Shown in pieces: positions 19,401 to 27,734 of a stretch of 64,000 nucleotides of DNA. Below the pieces are notes generated by a model. That model was not told where the DNA came from. It saw only the letters and a list, made by a program, of their open reading frames with translations, and searched no databases. Every line of letters begins with the position of its first letter. Positions within the stretch are counted from its first letter, which is position 1. The stretch is from Bacteroidia bacterium (GTDB taxonomy: Bacteria > Bacteroidota > Bacteroidia > J057), in NCBI GenBank assembly GCA_022760475.1, contig JALEFZ010000095.1, positions 62,001 through 126,000 of the forward strand, in the 5' to 3' direction. The position numbers and the translations under genes are program-made.

Positions 19401-20907
19401 TATTATCTTGAGGGATGCCTATTCGGGAGGGGGAAACATCATTGGTAATGCCTCATTTTCAATTAATCAAGTGGGTGGGCAAAGGGTTCAGTTAAGTCTG
19501 AGAATTCCTGGACCAGGCCAATACAGCATTAGCGGCAATCTATACGGGCTTTACCGAAATGATCAAGGCAGTTACCCCTATTTTTTACAGGGAGTTGCAA
19601 GCATCAGTTCTGGGTATGGGAGCATAGGAAGTGGCCCTTATTATTCATTTTATGATTGGGAACTCAGTGAACCGGATTGCCAGACGGATTTTTCGGTGGC
19701 GAATGTGCGGGTTGTGGATCCTTCTTTCACCTTTTCCCCTCAGACAGCTTCCGGAGAGGTGAGCTTTAGCAATTCCACCAACAATGGCCAGACATGGCTT
19801 TGGGACTTTGGTGATGGCAATACCGCCAACAGCCAGAATCCTATTCATACTTATCATGCAACAGGAACTTATCTGGTCAGCCTGAGCGTAAACGGGCTTT
19901 GCGTTTTCCAGGATAGCATTCAGATTGTTAGCCTGGCCAGGCCAATTGCAGATTTTGGGTCTCAAATCTCAAGCAGTTGTAGCAGCGTGCTTACCTTTAC
20001 AGATTCCTCTGTTCAACTGCCTGAATCCTGGATCTGGGATTTTGGAGATGGGAATATGGACAGCGCACAAAATCCCGTTCATCGCTATGAAGAGAGTGGA
20101 AGCTACCCTGTTACCCTTATTGTAAGCAATGGGCAAGGTGCTGATACCATTCAAAAAATTGTAAAGGTAAACTTGCCTGCTGGACCTGTGCTTGCAGATG
20201 AGATCATTTGCGAAGGGGATAGCATTAATTTGACAGCTTCGGGTTCAGGAACATACATTTGGTTTGATGTAGTTGGAGATACTCTTTTTAGAGGAAGTAC
20301 ATTTGGTACAGGCTCATTATTCAAGGATAGCAGTTATTTTATTAGGGAAGTTTTCTTGAATTCAATGGGTGAGATCGAATGTTTCAGCGAATTGGTAGAA
20401 GTAAAGGTCGAGGTATCTATTGCGGATTTTAGCTTCTTGGAAGTGAACCCTCCAGGCACAGTTGAATTTACCGACCTGTCGAAGGACGCCATTTCATGGT
20501 TGTGGGACTTTGGAGATGGCAACACATCTACTTTGCGAGACCCTATTCATTTCTACAATTCAATAGGGAATTATGAAGTTAGGCTAAGAATCAATGGAAG
20601 GTGTACGCACAAAGATACAATAGCAGTAACTTTGCTGAATAATGAGGCCCTTCTAGCTATACCAGCTTTCAGGCTGATTCCCAATCCGACACAAGGCAAA
20701 TGTGAACTGGTTTTTGGTAAGCCAACAGTCGAAAAATTCCAAGCCAGGATACTGAACCTTTCAGGGCAGGTAGTTAACGAAATGTCATTGGCAGCGGGAT
20801 TGCAGTCGTATACACTTGAGTTGGAGAACCTAAGTCCAGGAATCTATTTCCTTGAAGTTCAGTCATCTAAATCACGACAAGGCATTAAATTCATCATTAG
20901 CGAATAA
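16456..20907 (+). CDS. Secreted M36 fungalysin-type metallopeptidase with four PKD domains and T9SS tail
   Basis: 1483 residues from the ATG at 16456, which gives a standard signal peptide (ICLFPIQKVISQ); the open frame reaches a TTG at 16411. It is a paralogue of the upstream gene in the same domain order: propeptide, M36 catalytic domain with HEYGH (His581, Glu582, His585) and Glu609 in EGWSD, and a PA insert. The PA insert is shorter and has lost most of the first copy's core motif. Four PKD domains follow (WSFGDG or WDFGDG near 820, 1115, 1190 and 1350) against two in the first copy, so the PKD-plus-spacer unit has been duplicated. The protein ends in a T9SS domain (LIPNPTQGK). All zinc ligands are present, so it should be an active secreted peptidase. 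Confidence 0.92.
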   Translation: MGKSIYPLHKISILGFCLFICLFPIQKVISQEKGLEIVNSHVQNLKIKPFTKEDFQHWTLSSNHTTSHNGVSHYYLQQNCNGIPVYLAIMNLAIKDGRVRAMGNRFIPHVNQRFNTDKPSISEEEAINFACKHLGIAIKEGLVQISSEKGGKKVFSKGKFSFEDIPVKLVYFPMADSSLKLCWDLSIYPKNGHHWWSMRIDASNGQVLDKVSWTLECKLPTHLHGKQGSGIPPHHHFKENFSSHATGNYRVFNYRVESPNFGSRSLEINPSDSLASPFGWHDTNGILGAEFTDTRGNNVDAYADLNGNNTPAFRPDGGINLVFDYPLDLNIPIDSLTNTDAAVTNLFYNSNILHDLLYYYGFTEAAGNFQRNNYNRGGLGNDEVLTEAQDGLSLNNAIFSSPPDGFNPRMQMFPFLPNLRGNYLHITSPNSVARSYEAVPAIFSPRPAASPILGKVVLAEDTVGLPYDGCESPINLNEIAGNFVLLDLVGCPPTEKILEMQNAGAAAVLYYLPISRPPFPLGGNPASPVTIPSLMIAKEDADSLLIVLMAGDSIFASLSDPFMGAPKPLIASDYANGVIAHEYGHGVSTRLTGGRLNATCLRNDEQMGEGWSDFFYLYMSLDTAIKNRGIGTYILDQNPIGPGVRERKYSQDTAINEYTYASTNDPMLTTKPHGIGMVWANMLWEMTFDLIDVYGYDPDLYTGTGGNNIALQLIMDGLSLQPCQPGFVDGRDAILMADSLNNGGANQCLIWQAFARRGLGLSANQGSPTNRSDQIEAFDLPASCIIPVAPPIASFGFQIEDSCSLKIQFLDQSDSIPTNWSWSFGDGTTDSVADPLHSFPSSGTYQVRLVVSNPLGSDTISQQITISLPAGPQLTDQEICLGDSIQFSLPANGNYTWTSTTGDTLANTPTFSIPQINRDTSFLVSQFIQGIMAQLGPADSSFGPGSYPPNRSRDFGGTNFEAFRPFTLVSAWIHADTVGSWSIILRDAYSGGGNIIGNASFSINQVGGQRVQLSLRIPGPGQYSISGNLYGLYRNDQGSYPYFLQGVASISSGYGSIGSGPYYSFYDWELSEPDCQTDFSVANVRVVDPSFTFSPQTASGEVSFSNSTNNGQTWLWDFGDGNTANSQNPIHTYHATGTYLVSLSVNGLCVFQDSIQIVSLARPIADFGSQISSSCSSVLTFTDSSVQLPESWIWDFGDGNMDSAQNPVHRYEESGSYPVTLIVSNGQGADTIQKIVKVNLPAGPVLADEIICEGDSINLTASGSGTYIWFDVVGDTLFRGSTFGTGSLFKDSSYFIREVFLNSMGEIECFSELVEVKVEVSIADFSFLEVNPPGTVEFTDLSKDAISWLWDFGDGNTSTLRDPIHFYNSIGNYEVRLRINGRCTHKDTIAVTLLNNEALLAIPAFRLIPNPTQGKCELVFGKPTVEKFQARILNLSGQVVNEMSLAAGLQSYTLELENLSPGIYFLEVQSSKSRQGIKFIISE

Positions 20908-20911
20908 AATA

Positions 20912-20957
20912 GGCTGTCCAGGGTTTGAAATTACCTTGGGCAGCCATCTTTTCTTTA
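20912..20957 (+). terminator. Terminator after the second fungalysin
   Basis: A 13-bp stem with G-T pairs, GGCTGTCCAGGGT against ACCTTGGGCAGCC (20912-20944), with an 8-nt loop, followed by a T-rich stretch. Confidence 0.8.
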
Positions 20958-21149
20958 TTTAAATATGCAGGAACTGTTTGAAGTTTATCTTTTTGGACAA
21001 TGGGCGCTCTTCAAAAATCAAAGAATATGGCTTTTCTTTTTGATCGCTAATATTTGAAAAGTACAGGGTCCAAGTGGCCATTTGCAAGCCCAAAGCAAAT
21101 CAGCAAAGATTGTCATAAATTTTTTCGCTCCTGCGGCTAATTTAGCCCC

Positions 21150-21182
21150 AACCCTGACAGGGTTTTAAACCCTGTCAGGGTT
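21150..21182. repeat. Palindromic repeat, copy 1 of 2
   Basis: AACCCTGACAGGGTT followed after three bases by its reverse complement AACCCTGTCAGGGTT, giving a 15-bp perfect hairpin in which each arm is itself nearly palindromic. A second copy lies at 54141-54172. Both sit in intergenic DNA next to a terminator, as expected of a dispersed extragenic palindrome. Confidence 0.85.
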
Positions 21183-21236
21183 ATGTTAAAAATAACACCC
21201 ATTTCCAATTAGCTAATCTCCAACTAGCATGTCTTC

Positions 21237-22205
21237 TCAATACCCTTGATTTACCAATGCAGGATTGCCCATTTTTCCGGATCTATAGTTCTGGATGCAC
21301 TGAATAATCTGTTGTTCATTATTCATCACAAATGGACCATAAGAATAAACTGTCTCCTTTAAAGGTTCCCCTCCTAAAATGAGAAACTCTGCGCCATGTT
21401 GGGAGTAAAGATTGATCAGGCTTTCTCCTCGGTTAAACAAAGCCAACTGATTTGCTACGAGAGCTTTTTGACCTTCAAGTTCCAGGCTTCCCTTTACCAC
21501 ATAGACAAAAGCATTGTGCCCAGGATTAGTGGGTAGATCCATCCTGCCATTCTCCTTCATTTTTACATGGAAGTAAAAAGCTGGACTCAAAAGGTCAATC
21601 TTCGATTTCTTACCAAAGGCTTCGCCAAGGATGACCTTCAGGGAATAATCCTTTTTATCCACGCTAGCCATGGAAGGATCTCTAAATACATCTGTAGACG
21701 GATCTATAAATTTATGTGCCGCAGGAATATTCAGCCAAATCTGAAATCCATGAACCCTGCCCCCCTCTTCAATCATCTTCTTTCCACCTTCTTCCATGTG
21801 GATGGCACCTTTACCGGAGTTGAACATCATGAATTCACCTCGGGAAATTTGAAAATCATAGTTGAGACTGTCTTTGTGATGCCCTGAACCTTCCAATAAA
21901 TAAGTAGTCGGGATAACCCCGGCATGTGGATGGGCTTCCACCTTATAAGGGTCCTTACCGGGAGTAATATCCACCGGACCAAACTCGTCCAGCAATACAT
22001 AGGGAGAAACCAGATCTGTATGCCCCCCAGCAAAAGCCCTGAGAATAGGAAGGGTCCCCACCATTGACTTATTGGCATCTAATATATAAGCAACTTTACG
22101 ATTGCCCTTCATCTCAAACATTCCCGAATTGGCCTTGAAAAATAAGGGAGTAGCTATGGTAGTCCCCAAAATAGCCGAGCCTTTTATGAATTTTCTACGT
22201 TTCAT
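21237..22205 (-). CDS. Pirin-family cupin protein with twin-arginine-type leader
   Basis: 322 residues. The N-terminus MKRRKFIKGSAILGTT is a twin-arginine-like leader common in Bacteroidota, so this pirin is probably exported folded, unlike cytoplasmic pirins. The pirin cupin carries the metal-binding set His92 and His94 (HPHAG) plus His136 and Glu138 (GAIHMEE), and the YLLEGSGHHKDS segment. Pirins bind Fe; some have quercetin 2,3-dioxygenase activity and others act in redox-linked regulation, so the substrate is not certain. It is divergent from the molybdopterin oxidoreductase at 22360. The intergenic stretch holds an 18-bp sequence identical to one before yceI at 40482, which suggests shared control. 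Confidence 0.87.
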   Translation of the reverse strand: MKRRKFIKGSAILGTTIATPLFFKANSGMFEMKGNRKVAYILDANKSMVGTLPILRAFAGGHTDLVSPYVLLDEFGPVDITPGKDPYKVEAHPHAGVIPTTYLLEGSGHHKDSLNYDFQISRGEFMMFNSGKGAIHMEEGGKKMIEEGGRVHGFQIWLNIPAAHKFIDPSTDVFRDPSMASVDKKDYSLKVILGEAFGKKSKIDLLSPAFYFHVKMKENGRMDLPTNPGHNAFVYVVKGSLELEGQKALVANQLALFNRGESLINLYSQHGAEFLILGGEPLKETVYSYGPFVMNNEQQIIQCIQNYRSGKMGNPALVNQGY

Positions 22206-22232
22206 TTTCCTTAAATTATATCCTAATCTAAA

Positions 22233-22250
22233 AAACGATGTTTAAACAAC
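22233..22250. promoter_or_regulatory. Putative operator shared with yceI
   Basis: AAACGATGTTTAAACAAC, identical over 18 bp to 40482-40499. It contains the 10-bp palindrome TGTTTAAACA and lies between the divergent pirin (28 nt from its start) and oxidoreductase genes. The regulator is not known. Confidence 0.6.
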
Positions 22251-22359
22251 AAAGTTTAATTTACCCTCATTTTTTCCTTATACCTACAAAAATTTTCTAG
22301 TATCACAGGATTGATTCGAACTTTCTGTGGACTTATTTATATTGAAAAAAATTGGATTC

Positions 22360-24669
22360 ATGGATTCACCCTCAAATAAAAGAAGCATTAGCCCCATCCC
22401 TAAACCTGAATTTACGGGAATAAGCCTGGCAGAACCATCCACCTATGCTGCCGGTGCAACTGGAGTAAAGGTTGCCCTGGAACATACTTTTAAAGAAATG
22501 GGGGTATGGAAATCCTTAAAAGCGCTGATGCACATGAACCAAAAGGATGGCTTCGATTGTCCAGGTTGTGCCTGGCCTGACCCTGATAAAAAGCGGTCCA
22601 GCTTCGCTGAGTATTGTGAAAATGGAGCCAAGGCCCTGGCCGAGGAGGCCACAAATCAAAGGGTAGATCCTGACTTTTTTGCACTTCATAGCATTGAAGA
22701 AATTGCCTCCTGGTCGGATTATAAGATAGGAAAGAGTGGCAGAATTACCCATCCAGTCATCTTAAGACCGGGAAAAGATCATTATGAAGCCATAGAATGG
22801 GAAGAGGCCTTTGAAGAAATTGCCAAACAACTCAATGCGCTCGAGAGCCCTGATGAGGCTGTATTCTATACCTCTGGTCGTTCGTCCAATGAAGCTGCCT
22901 TTTTGTATGGATTATTCGCCAGGGCGTATGGCACCAATAACATGCCAGATTGTTCCAACATGTGCCATGAGTCCAGCGGAGTCGCTCTAAAAGAAAGCCT
23001 GGGTATTGGGAAAGGGTCTGTGTTATTGGAAGACTTTGAAAAAGCTGAGGTGGTCATGATCCTTGGGCAAAATCCAGGAACCAATCATCCCAGAATGCTT
23101 TCTGCCCTTGAAAAGTGCAAAAAGAATGGCGGAAAGATCGTAGCAATCAATCCACTCATCGAAGCTGGACTTAAGCGTTTCAAAAACCCTCAGAAACTCG
23201 TTGGCTATACCGGTTCTGGAACCGAACTGGCTGATCATTACCTACAAGTAAAAATCAACCAGGACATTCCCTTACTAAAAGCCATCATGAAGAAACTTTA
23301 CCTGCGTGATAAGCAGGGGGAGCCCATTTTTGACCATGACTTCATTCACAACAATACCCGAGGCTATGAAAGCCTGATCATGGATTTGGCTACTTATCAA
23401 CTCGAAGAACTGATAGAAAGATCAGGGGTGGATGAGGCCTATATAGATCAAGTAGTTGACTTATTGGCATCTAGCAAAAAGATCATCATTTGTTGGGCGA
23501 TGGGGCTGACACAGCACAAAAACGGAGTTGAGAATATCCGCGAGTGTGTAAACCTCCTTTTGCTCAAAGGCAGCATAGGCAAGGAGGGTGCAGGCACTTG
23601 TCCGGTAAGAGGACATTCCAATGTTCAGGGAGATCGGTCGGTAGGTATTGTATCCAAGACTACTCCCCAGGTTGCTGAGTCCATCGAAAAAGCCTTCGGC
23701 TTTAAAAGTCCTGAAGGCAAAGGGCTTGATACCGTCCATTCCATAGAGGCCATGCACGAAGGCCGTGCCAAGGTATTTTTTGCGCTTGGAGGGAATTTCC
23801 TTTCAGCTGCTCCAGATACCCTTTATACAGCTAAAGCCCTTCAAAACTGTGAATTGACAGTCTCGGTCAGTACCAAGCTGAATCGTACCCATACCCTCGC
23901 CGGAAGGACTTCAATTATTCTACCTACCCTTGGCAGATCTGAAAAGGATTTGAAAAATGGTAAAGCCAGAAAACTAAGTGTTGAAAACAGCATGGGAAAG
24001 GTCCACGCCACCAAGGGGCTACTCAAGCCTGCTAGCGATCAGCTCATGAGCGAACCTGAGATCATCGCCAGACTGGCTAAACATACACTTCAAAGTAAAG
24101 TGAAGGTCAATTGGCTGGAAATGGGAGAAAACTATGAGTTGATCCGGGAGAAAATCGCCGAGGTAGTAAGCGGATTTGAAGATTATAATGAAAAGATTTC
24201 GAGTAAAAACTCCTTTTACCTACCCAATAATGCCAGAAAAGGCGATTGGTCTTCCCTACCCTATGGGCAGGCTCACTTCGCCAATTGTGCCCTGCCTGAG
24301 CATTCCCTGGAAAAAGATGAATTCCTTTTGATGACCATTCGTTCCCATGACCAGTTCAATACCACCATCTACGGACTCAATGACAGGTATCGGGGAGTCA
24401 AAAATGAAAGAAGGGTTCTTTTCATGAATATTGATGATATGGAAAGAATGGGACTTAAAAAGCAAGACCTGGTGAATATCAGTAGTGAATACGATGGAGT
24501 CAAAAGGGTGGCTGAACAGTTTTTGGTTATTCCCTATTCCATTCCCAAACAAAACCTCGCTTGCTACTTCCCGGAGAGCAATGTATTGGTGCCATTGATG
24601 CATTTTGCTGATAAGAGCCACACCCCAATTTCGAAGTCCATCAAGGTAAAACTGGAGAAGATTTCCTAA
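22360..24669 (+). CDS. YdeP-like molybdopterin oxidoreductase (formate-dehydrogenase alpha-subunit family)
   Basis: 769 residues from the ATG at 22360; a GTG at 22327 adds 11 unlikely residues. The protein follows the FdhF/YdeP branch of the DMSO-reductase superfamily: an N-terminal DCPGCAWPDPDK motif (Cys67, Cys70) rather than the full four-Cys iron-sulfur site of formate dehydrogenases, then YTSGRSSNEAAFLYGLFARAYG, MCHESSGVALKESLG, QNPGTNHPRM and the C-terminal molydopterin-dinucleotide-binding domain with the LTIRSHDQFNTTIYGLNDRYRG-type segment. It probably binds bis-MGD. The electron donor is unknown, and formate oxidation should not be assumed. There is no FdhD or electron-transfer subunit next to it. 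Confidence 0.85.
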   Translation: MDSPSNKRSISPIPKPEFTGISLAEPSTYAAGATGVKVALEHTFKEMGVWKSLKALMHMNQKDGFDCPGCAWPDPDKKRSSFAEYCENGAKALAEEATNQRVDPDFFALHSIEEIASWSDYKIGKSGRITHPVILRPGKDHYEAIEWEEAFEEIAKQLNALESPDEAVFYTSGRSSNEAAFLYGLFARAYGTNNMPDCSNMCHESSGVALKESLGIGKGSVLLEDFEKAEVVMILGQNPGTNHPRMLSALEKCKKNGGKIVAINPLIEAGLKRFKNPQKLVGYTGSGTELADHYLQVKINQDIPLLKAIMKKLYLRDKQGEPIFDHDFIHNNTRGYESLIMDLATYQLEELIERSGVDEAYIDQVVDLLASSKKIIICWAMGLTQHKNGVENIRECVNLLLLKGSIGKEGAGTCPVRGHSNVQGDRSVGIVSKTTPQVAESIEKAFGFKSPEGKGLDTVHSIEAMHEGRAKVFFALGGNFLSAAPDTLYTAKALQNCELTVSVSTKLNRTHTLAGRTSIILPTLGRSEKDLKNGKARKLSVENSMGKVHATKGLLKPASDQLMSEPEIIARLAKHTLQSKVKVNWLEMGENYELIREKIAEVVSGFEDYNEKISSKNSFYLPNNARKGDWSSLPYGQAHFANCALPEHSLEKDEFLLMTIRSHDQFNTTIYGLNDRYRGVKNERRVLFMNIDDMERMGLKKQDLVNISSEYDGVKRVAEQFLVIPYSIPKQNLACYFPESNVLVPLMHFADKSHTPISKSIKVKLEKIS

Positions 24670-24688
24670 GAAAACCCTTCATCAGCCG

Positions 24689-24750
24689 CTACAATTTGAA
24701 TGTACTTTTCTACATGTTAAGAGGTCATATTTTTTTCCCTCAAATTGTAG
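24689..24750. repeat. Inverted repeat upstream of the TPR gene
   Basis: CTACAATTTGA (24689-24699) and TCAAATTGTAG (24740-24750) are perfect 11-bp reverse complements 40 nt apart. They end 24 nt before the ATG of the TPR gene and could be a regulator-binding pair or an mRNA stem covering the T-rich stretch between them. Confidence 0.55.
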
Positions 24751-24774
24751 TATGTTGCACCCAAAATTAAGCTG

Positions 24775-25785
24775 ATGGCTGAGTATAACGAAGGAGAAAT
24801 ATCCCAAATGATTCAGGCTGCATGGGAGCACATGGACCTGGGAGAATACGATGAGGCAGAAGAAATTGCCACAAAATTGCTACACTCTGAGGAAGAGGCA
24901 GGCTACCCCTTGATGGCGGGAATTTTGACTTTGAAGGAGGAGCCAGAAGAGGCTGTAAACCTCCTGAAAGAAGGGATTGACAAAAATCCCAATTCATGGA
25001 GATTGAAACTGGAACTGGGCAACCTCTATGGACAGCTTCAAAATATCCCGGTAGCCATGGCTATTTTTGATGAAGCCTCTCAATTGCCAGGAGCAGAAGT
25101 TCATTGGATTGAGCTTAACCGAGGCATAGCCTATTTCAAGGGGGGCATGGTCGACGATGCACTGAATACCCTTCAGGTCATCGACCATCCAGAGGCCATC
25201 AACGAAGCCTTTTCTCTCCAACTTGAGATCCTGGATATTTTGGGACAGCACCAACTGATTCTGGCCATGGCCAAGGAAGAGTTGGCCCTGCTTTCTGCCC
25301 CCAAAGATCCCGAGGAAAATCAGACCCTTTCCAATATTTATTCAAGGGTAGCAACAGCATATTGGTATGAAGAGGAAGACAATGCAGATGCCATTCAGTA
25401 CCACCTGAAAAGAGCCATTGAGCTGGATCGAACCAACCAACAATCGCTGTGGCTGATCAGGGAAATGGACCAAGAGTATTCTGAAGAAGCACACATCTAC
25501 GAATTAATTGTAGAAGGCAGGTTGGTATTGCTTGACGATGAGGAGCAGGAAGTGGTATATCCTTTCCATTCTGAATATGTGGTCCTGGCAAATTCTCCAC
25601 AGGATGCCCTCGAAATGATCAAAGAATTCGAAATCGAATATGTCGACAAAACTTCCCTGGAGATTCTGGAGGCTACCTCCGAAAGCAATGATGAAGAGGA
25701 ACCCTTGGGCATTTACTATGTCGGAGACTTGATGTTTGTGGATGGAGAAGAAGCAGATGAGGAAGAAGAGGAAATAGAAGAATAA
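24775..25785 (+). CDS. Tetratricopeptide-repeat protein with acidic ends
   Basis: 336 residues, no signal peptide, so cytoplasmic. From about residue 10 to 235 it is helical with TPR-like repeats (GEYDEAEEIATKLL, PEEAVNLLKEGIDKNPNSWRLKLELGNLYG, ADAIQYHLKRAIELDRTNQQSLW), typical of protein-protein scaffolds. The last 100 residues are different: a beta-rich segment (VLLDDEEQEVVYPFHSEYVVLA) and a strongly acidic DEEEEEIEE end. The partner is unknown. The gene precedes pgk on the same strand with a 95-nt gap, so co-transcription is possible but not shown. Confidence 0.75.
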   Translation: MAEYNEGEISQMIQAAWEHMDLGEYDEAEEIATKLLHSEEEAGYPLMAGILTLKEEPEEAVNLLKEGIDKNPNSWRLKLELGNLYGQLQNIPVAMAIFDEASQLPGAEVHWIELNRGIAYFKGGMVDDALNTLQVIDHPEAINEAFSLQLEILDILGQHQLILAMAKEELALLSAPKDPEENQTLSNIYSRVATAYWYEEEDNADAIQYHLKRAIELDRTNQQSLWLIREMDQEYSEEAHIYELIVEGRLVLLDDEEQEVVYPFHSEYVVLANSPQDALEMIKEFEIEYVDKTSLEILEATSESNDEEEPLGIYYVGDLMFVDGEEADEEEEEIEE

Positions 25786-25880
25786 TCATTTCGGACTTAG
25801 CAAATCTTTGTCTAATTTTCACGCGCCTGAAGGACAGGCAATATTCATAAGACTACCTTCCCTTAATTAATTTCTACCTT

Positions 25881-27062
25881 ATGAAATACATTGAAGAGGC
25901 CCAAGTACAAGACCGCAAAGCTCTGATCCGTGTGGACTTTAATGTTCCTTTGGATGAGAATTTGGAGGTTACTGACGACAGACGTATCCGTGAAGCCATA
26001 CCAACCATCAAGCATATCCTTGACAATGGTGGCAGTTGCATACTTATGTCTCACCTGGGACGTCCCAAAGAGAATGAAGATAAATTTAACCTGAAACATA
26101 CACTGGGCACATTGAAAAAGTATGTAGATGTACCCATTCACTTTGCTGAAGATTGTATCAGCGATGAATCCTTTGAGTTGAGCGCGAACCTGAAGCCGGG
26201 TGAGATCCTTGTTTTGAACAACCTTCGTTACTACAAGGAAGAAAAGAAGGGTGATGAGGCATTTGCTGAAAAGCTCTCCAAGCATGGGGATTATTGGGTA
26301 AACGACGCCTTCGGTACAGCTCACAGGGCACATGCTTCTACAGCAGTGATTTCGAAGTTTTTCGAAGAAAAATACTGTGGAAAGCTCCTTCAGAAGGAGA
26401 TCGAGTTTGCCAATAAGGTATTGAACAGCGATGACCGCCCAATCTGTGCCATCATGGGTGGTGCAAAAGTCTCTGACAAGATCACCATCATAGAGAACCT
26501 GCTCGAAAAGGTAGACTACCTATTGATCGGTGGAGGCATGGCCTATACCTTCCTTCGCGCCAAAGGTTACAACATCGGTACTTCTCTACTTGAGTTGGAA
26601 AAGGTACCTACGGCTGCCGCCCTCATTAAGAAGGCCAATCAAAAGCATGTAAAATTGCTTACACCTGTGGACAGTGTAGTTTCTTCCGAGTTTGGTGAGA
26701 ACGGAACGGTAAAAGTTGTTCGCAATGAGGACTTCCCGAGCGATATGATGGGTCTGGACATCGGTCCTGCGACCTTCGAATACTACTATGACACCATCAT
26801 GGCTTCCAAGATTATCCTTTGGAATGGCCCCATGGGCGTATTTGAGATGGAGAAATTCGCTACAGGAACCAATGCTGTGGCCAAGGCGATCGTAGAGGCT
26901 ACCGATAAAGGTGCCTTTACCCTGATCGGAGGTGGAGATTCTGCCGCAGCTATTTCCAAGGCTGGCCTTGAAGATAAGGTTTCCTACGTATCCACTGGTG
27001 GTGGTGCCATGCTGGAATTCCTGGAAGGAAAGACCTTGCCAGGTATCGCTGCACTGGATTGA
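25881..27062 (+). CDS. pgk: Phosphoglycerate kinase
   Basis: 393 residues, the usual length. Converts 1,3-bisphosphoglycerate and ADP to 3-phosphoglycerate and ATP in glycolysis. Characteristic segments are RVDFNVPLD near the N-terminus, SHLGRPK, the basic-patch residue region NDAFGTAHRAHAS, GGAKVSDKI in the hinge, WNGPMGVFE, and GGGDSAAA with STGGGAMLEFLEGK at the nucleotide-binding C-domain. No unusual feature. A terminator follows within 25 nt. Confidence 0.97.
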   Translation: MKYIEEAQVQDRKALIRVDFNVPLDENLEVTDDRRIREAIPTIKHILDNGGSCILMSHLGRPKENEDKFNLKHTLGTLKKYVDVPIHFAEDCISDESFELSANLKPGEILVLNNLRYYKEEKKGDEAFAEKLSKHGDYWVNDAFGTAHRAHASTAVISKFFEEKYCGKLLQKEIEFANKVLNSDDRPICAIMGGAKVSDKITIIENLLEKVDYLLIGGGMAYTFLRAKGYNIGTSLLELEKVPTAAALIKKANQKHVKLLTPVDSVVSSEFGENGTVKVVRNEDFPSDMMGLDIGPATFEYYYDTIMASKIILWNGPMGVFEMEKFATGTNAVAKAIVEATDKGAFTLIGGGDSAAAISKAGLEDKVSYVSTGGGAMLEFLEGKTLPGIAALD

Positions 27063-27082
27063 ATTTGGAAAAAATAAAGCAA

Positions 27083-27111
27083 GGCCGTCCGTAATTGGGC
27101 GGCTTTTTTTT
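27083..27111 (+). terminator. Rho-independent terminator after pgk
   Basis: GCCGTCC (27084-27090) pairs with GGGCGGC (27097-27103), including one G-T pair, followed by eight Ts. Confidence 0.9.
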
Positions 27112-27155
27112 CGGAAAATCAAATTTATACCTAATCCCACTATATCAATGCCACA

Positions 27156-27590
27156 TTAGGCATCCTTGGCAAGGGGATTCATTCGATCACAATACTTTCC
27201 CATTAGCATCTGATAAAACTCCCTGGATTCATTATATCCCATGGGTTTTTGATAGAATCCAGATGCCCCTAATTTTTGGCTCTTTTGCCTGTCATCTTCT
27301 TTACCTAGACTTGTCATCATCACCACTGGAAATCGCTTGAGCTTTTGATCCTGTAATATTTGAAGCAGCTCAAGCCCGTCGATTACAGGCATATTTACAT
27401 CCAGAATCAGACAAGCTATTGGGATTTCCGCATCTTCACCGGATTGAAGATAAGCCAATGCGGTTCTCCCGTTAGAAAATGTTCGCAACAATAAATCATT
27501 CCTAGACTTCAGAAGTGAATGGGTGGCTAAATAACTATCCATTTCATTATCATCCACAATGAGTACTCTACGGCTATACTCTTTTTCCAT
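27156..27590 (-). CDS. Single-domain response regulator (receiver)
   Basis: 144 residues with only a CheY-like receiver: acidic pair Asp13-Asp14, phospho-acceptor Asp64 in LILDVNMPVIDG, switch Thr93 in VVMMTSL, and Lys115 in YQKP. There is no output domain, so it must act by binding a partner such as a hybrid histidine kinase. No kinase gene lies nearby. It converges on pgk. Confidence 0.92.
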   Translation of the reverse strand: MEKEYSRRVLIVDDNEMDSYLATHSLLKSRNDLLLRTFSNGRTALAYLQSGEDAEIPIACLILDVNMPVIDGLELLQILQDQKLKRFPVVMMTSLGKEDDRQKSQKLGASGFYQKPMGYNESREFYQMLMGKYCDRMNPLAKDA

Positions 27591-27734
27591 GACTTATCAG
27601 GCTTTGCTTATGTTTAGGTTACCTAATTAAAAATCATGCATTAATTGAATTATTCAAGCTAATTACTCAAGTTCTCCTTTCATATTTTAGAAGTGTTCAT
27701 ATCCCTTAAAAGTCCTGGGGCTAATAATTTTAAT

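Larger units (their letters stand above)
20908..21236. other. Non-coding region with terminator and repeat
   Basis: 329 nt between the second fungalysin and the pirin gene, which converge. It contains the terminator at 20912 and the CCCTGACAGGG hairpin repeat at 21150; I see no gene in the rest. Confidence 0.6.

Noticed and set aside
22360-24669. Oxidoreductase as a true formate dehydrogenase
   Set aside because: The full N-terminal four-Cys iron-sulfur motif is absent and no accessory subunits are nearby; it fits the YdeP branch, whose substrate is not settled.
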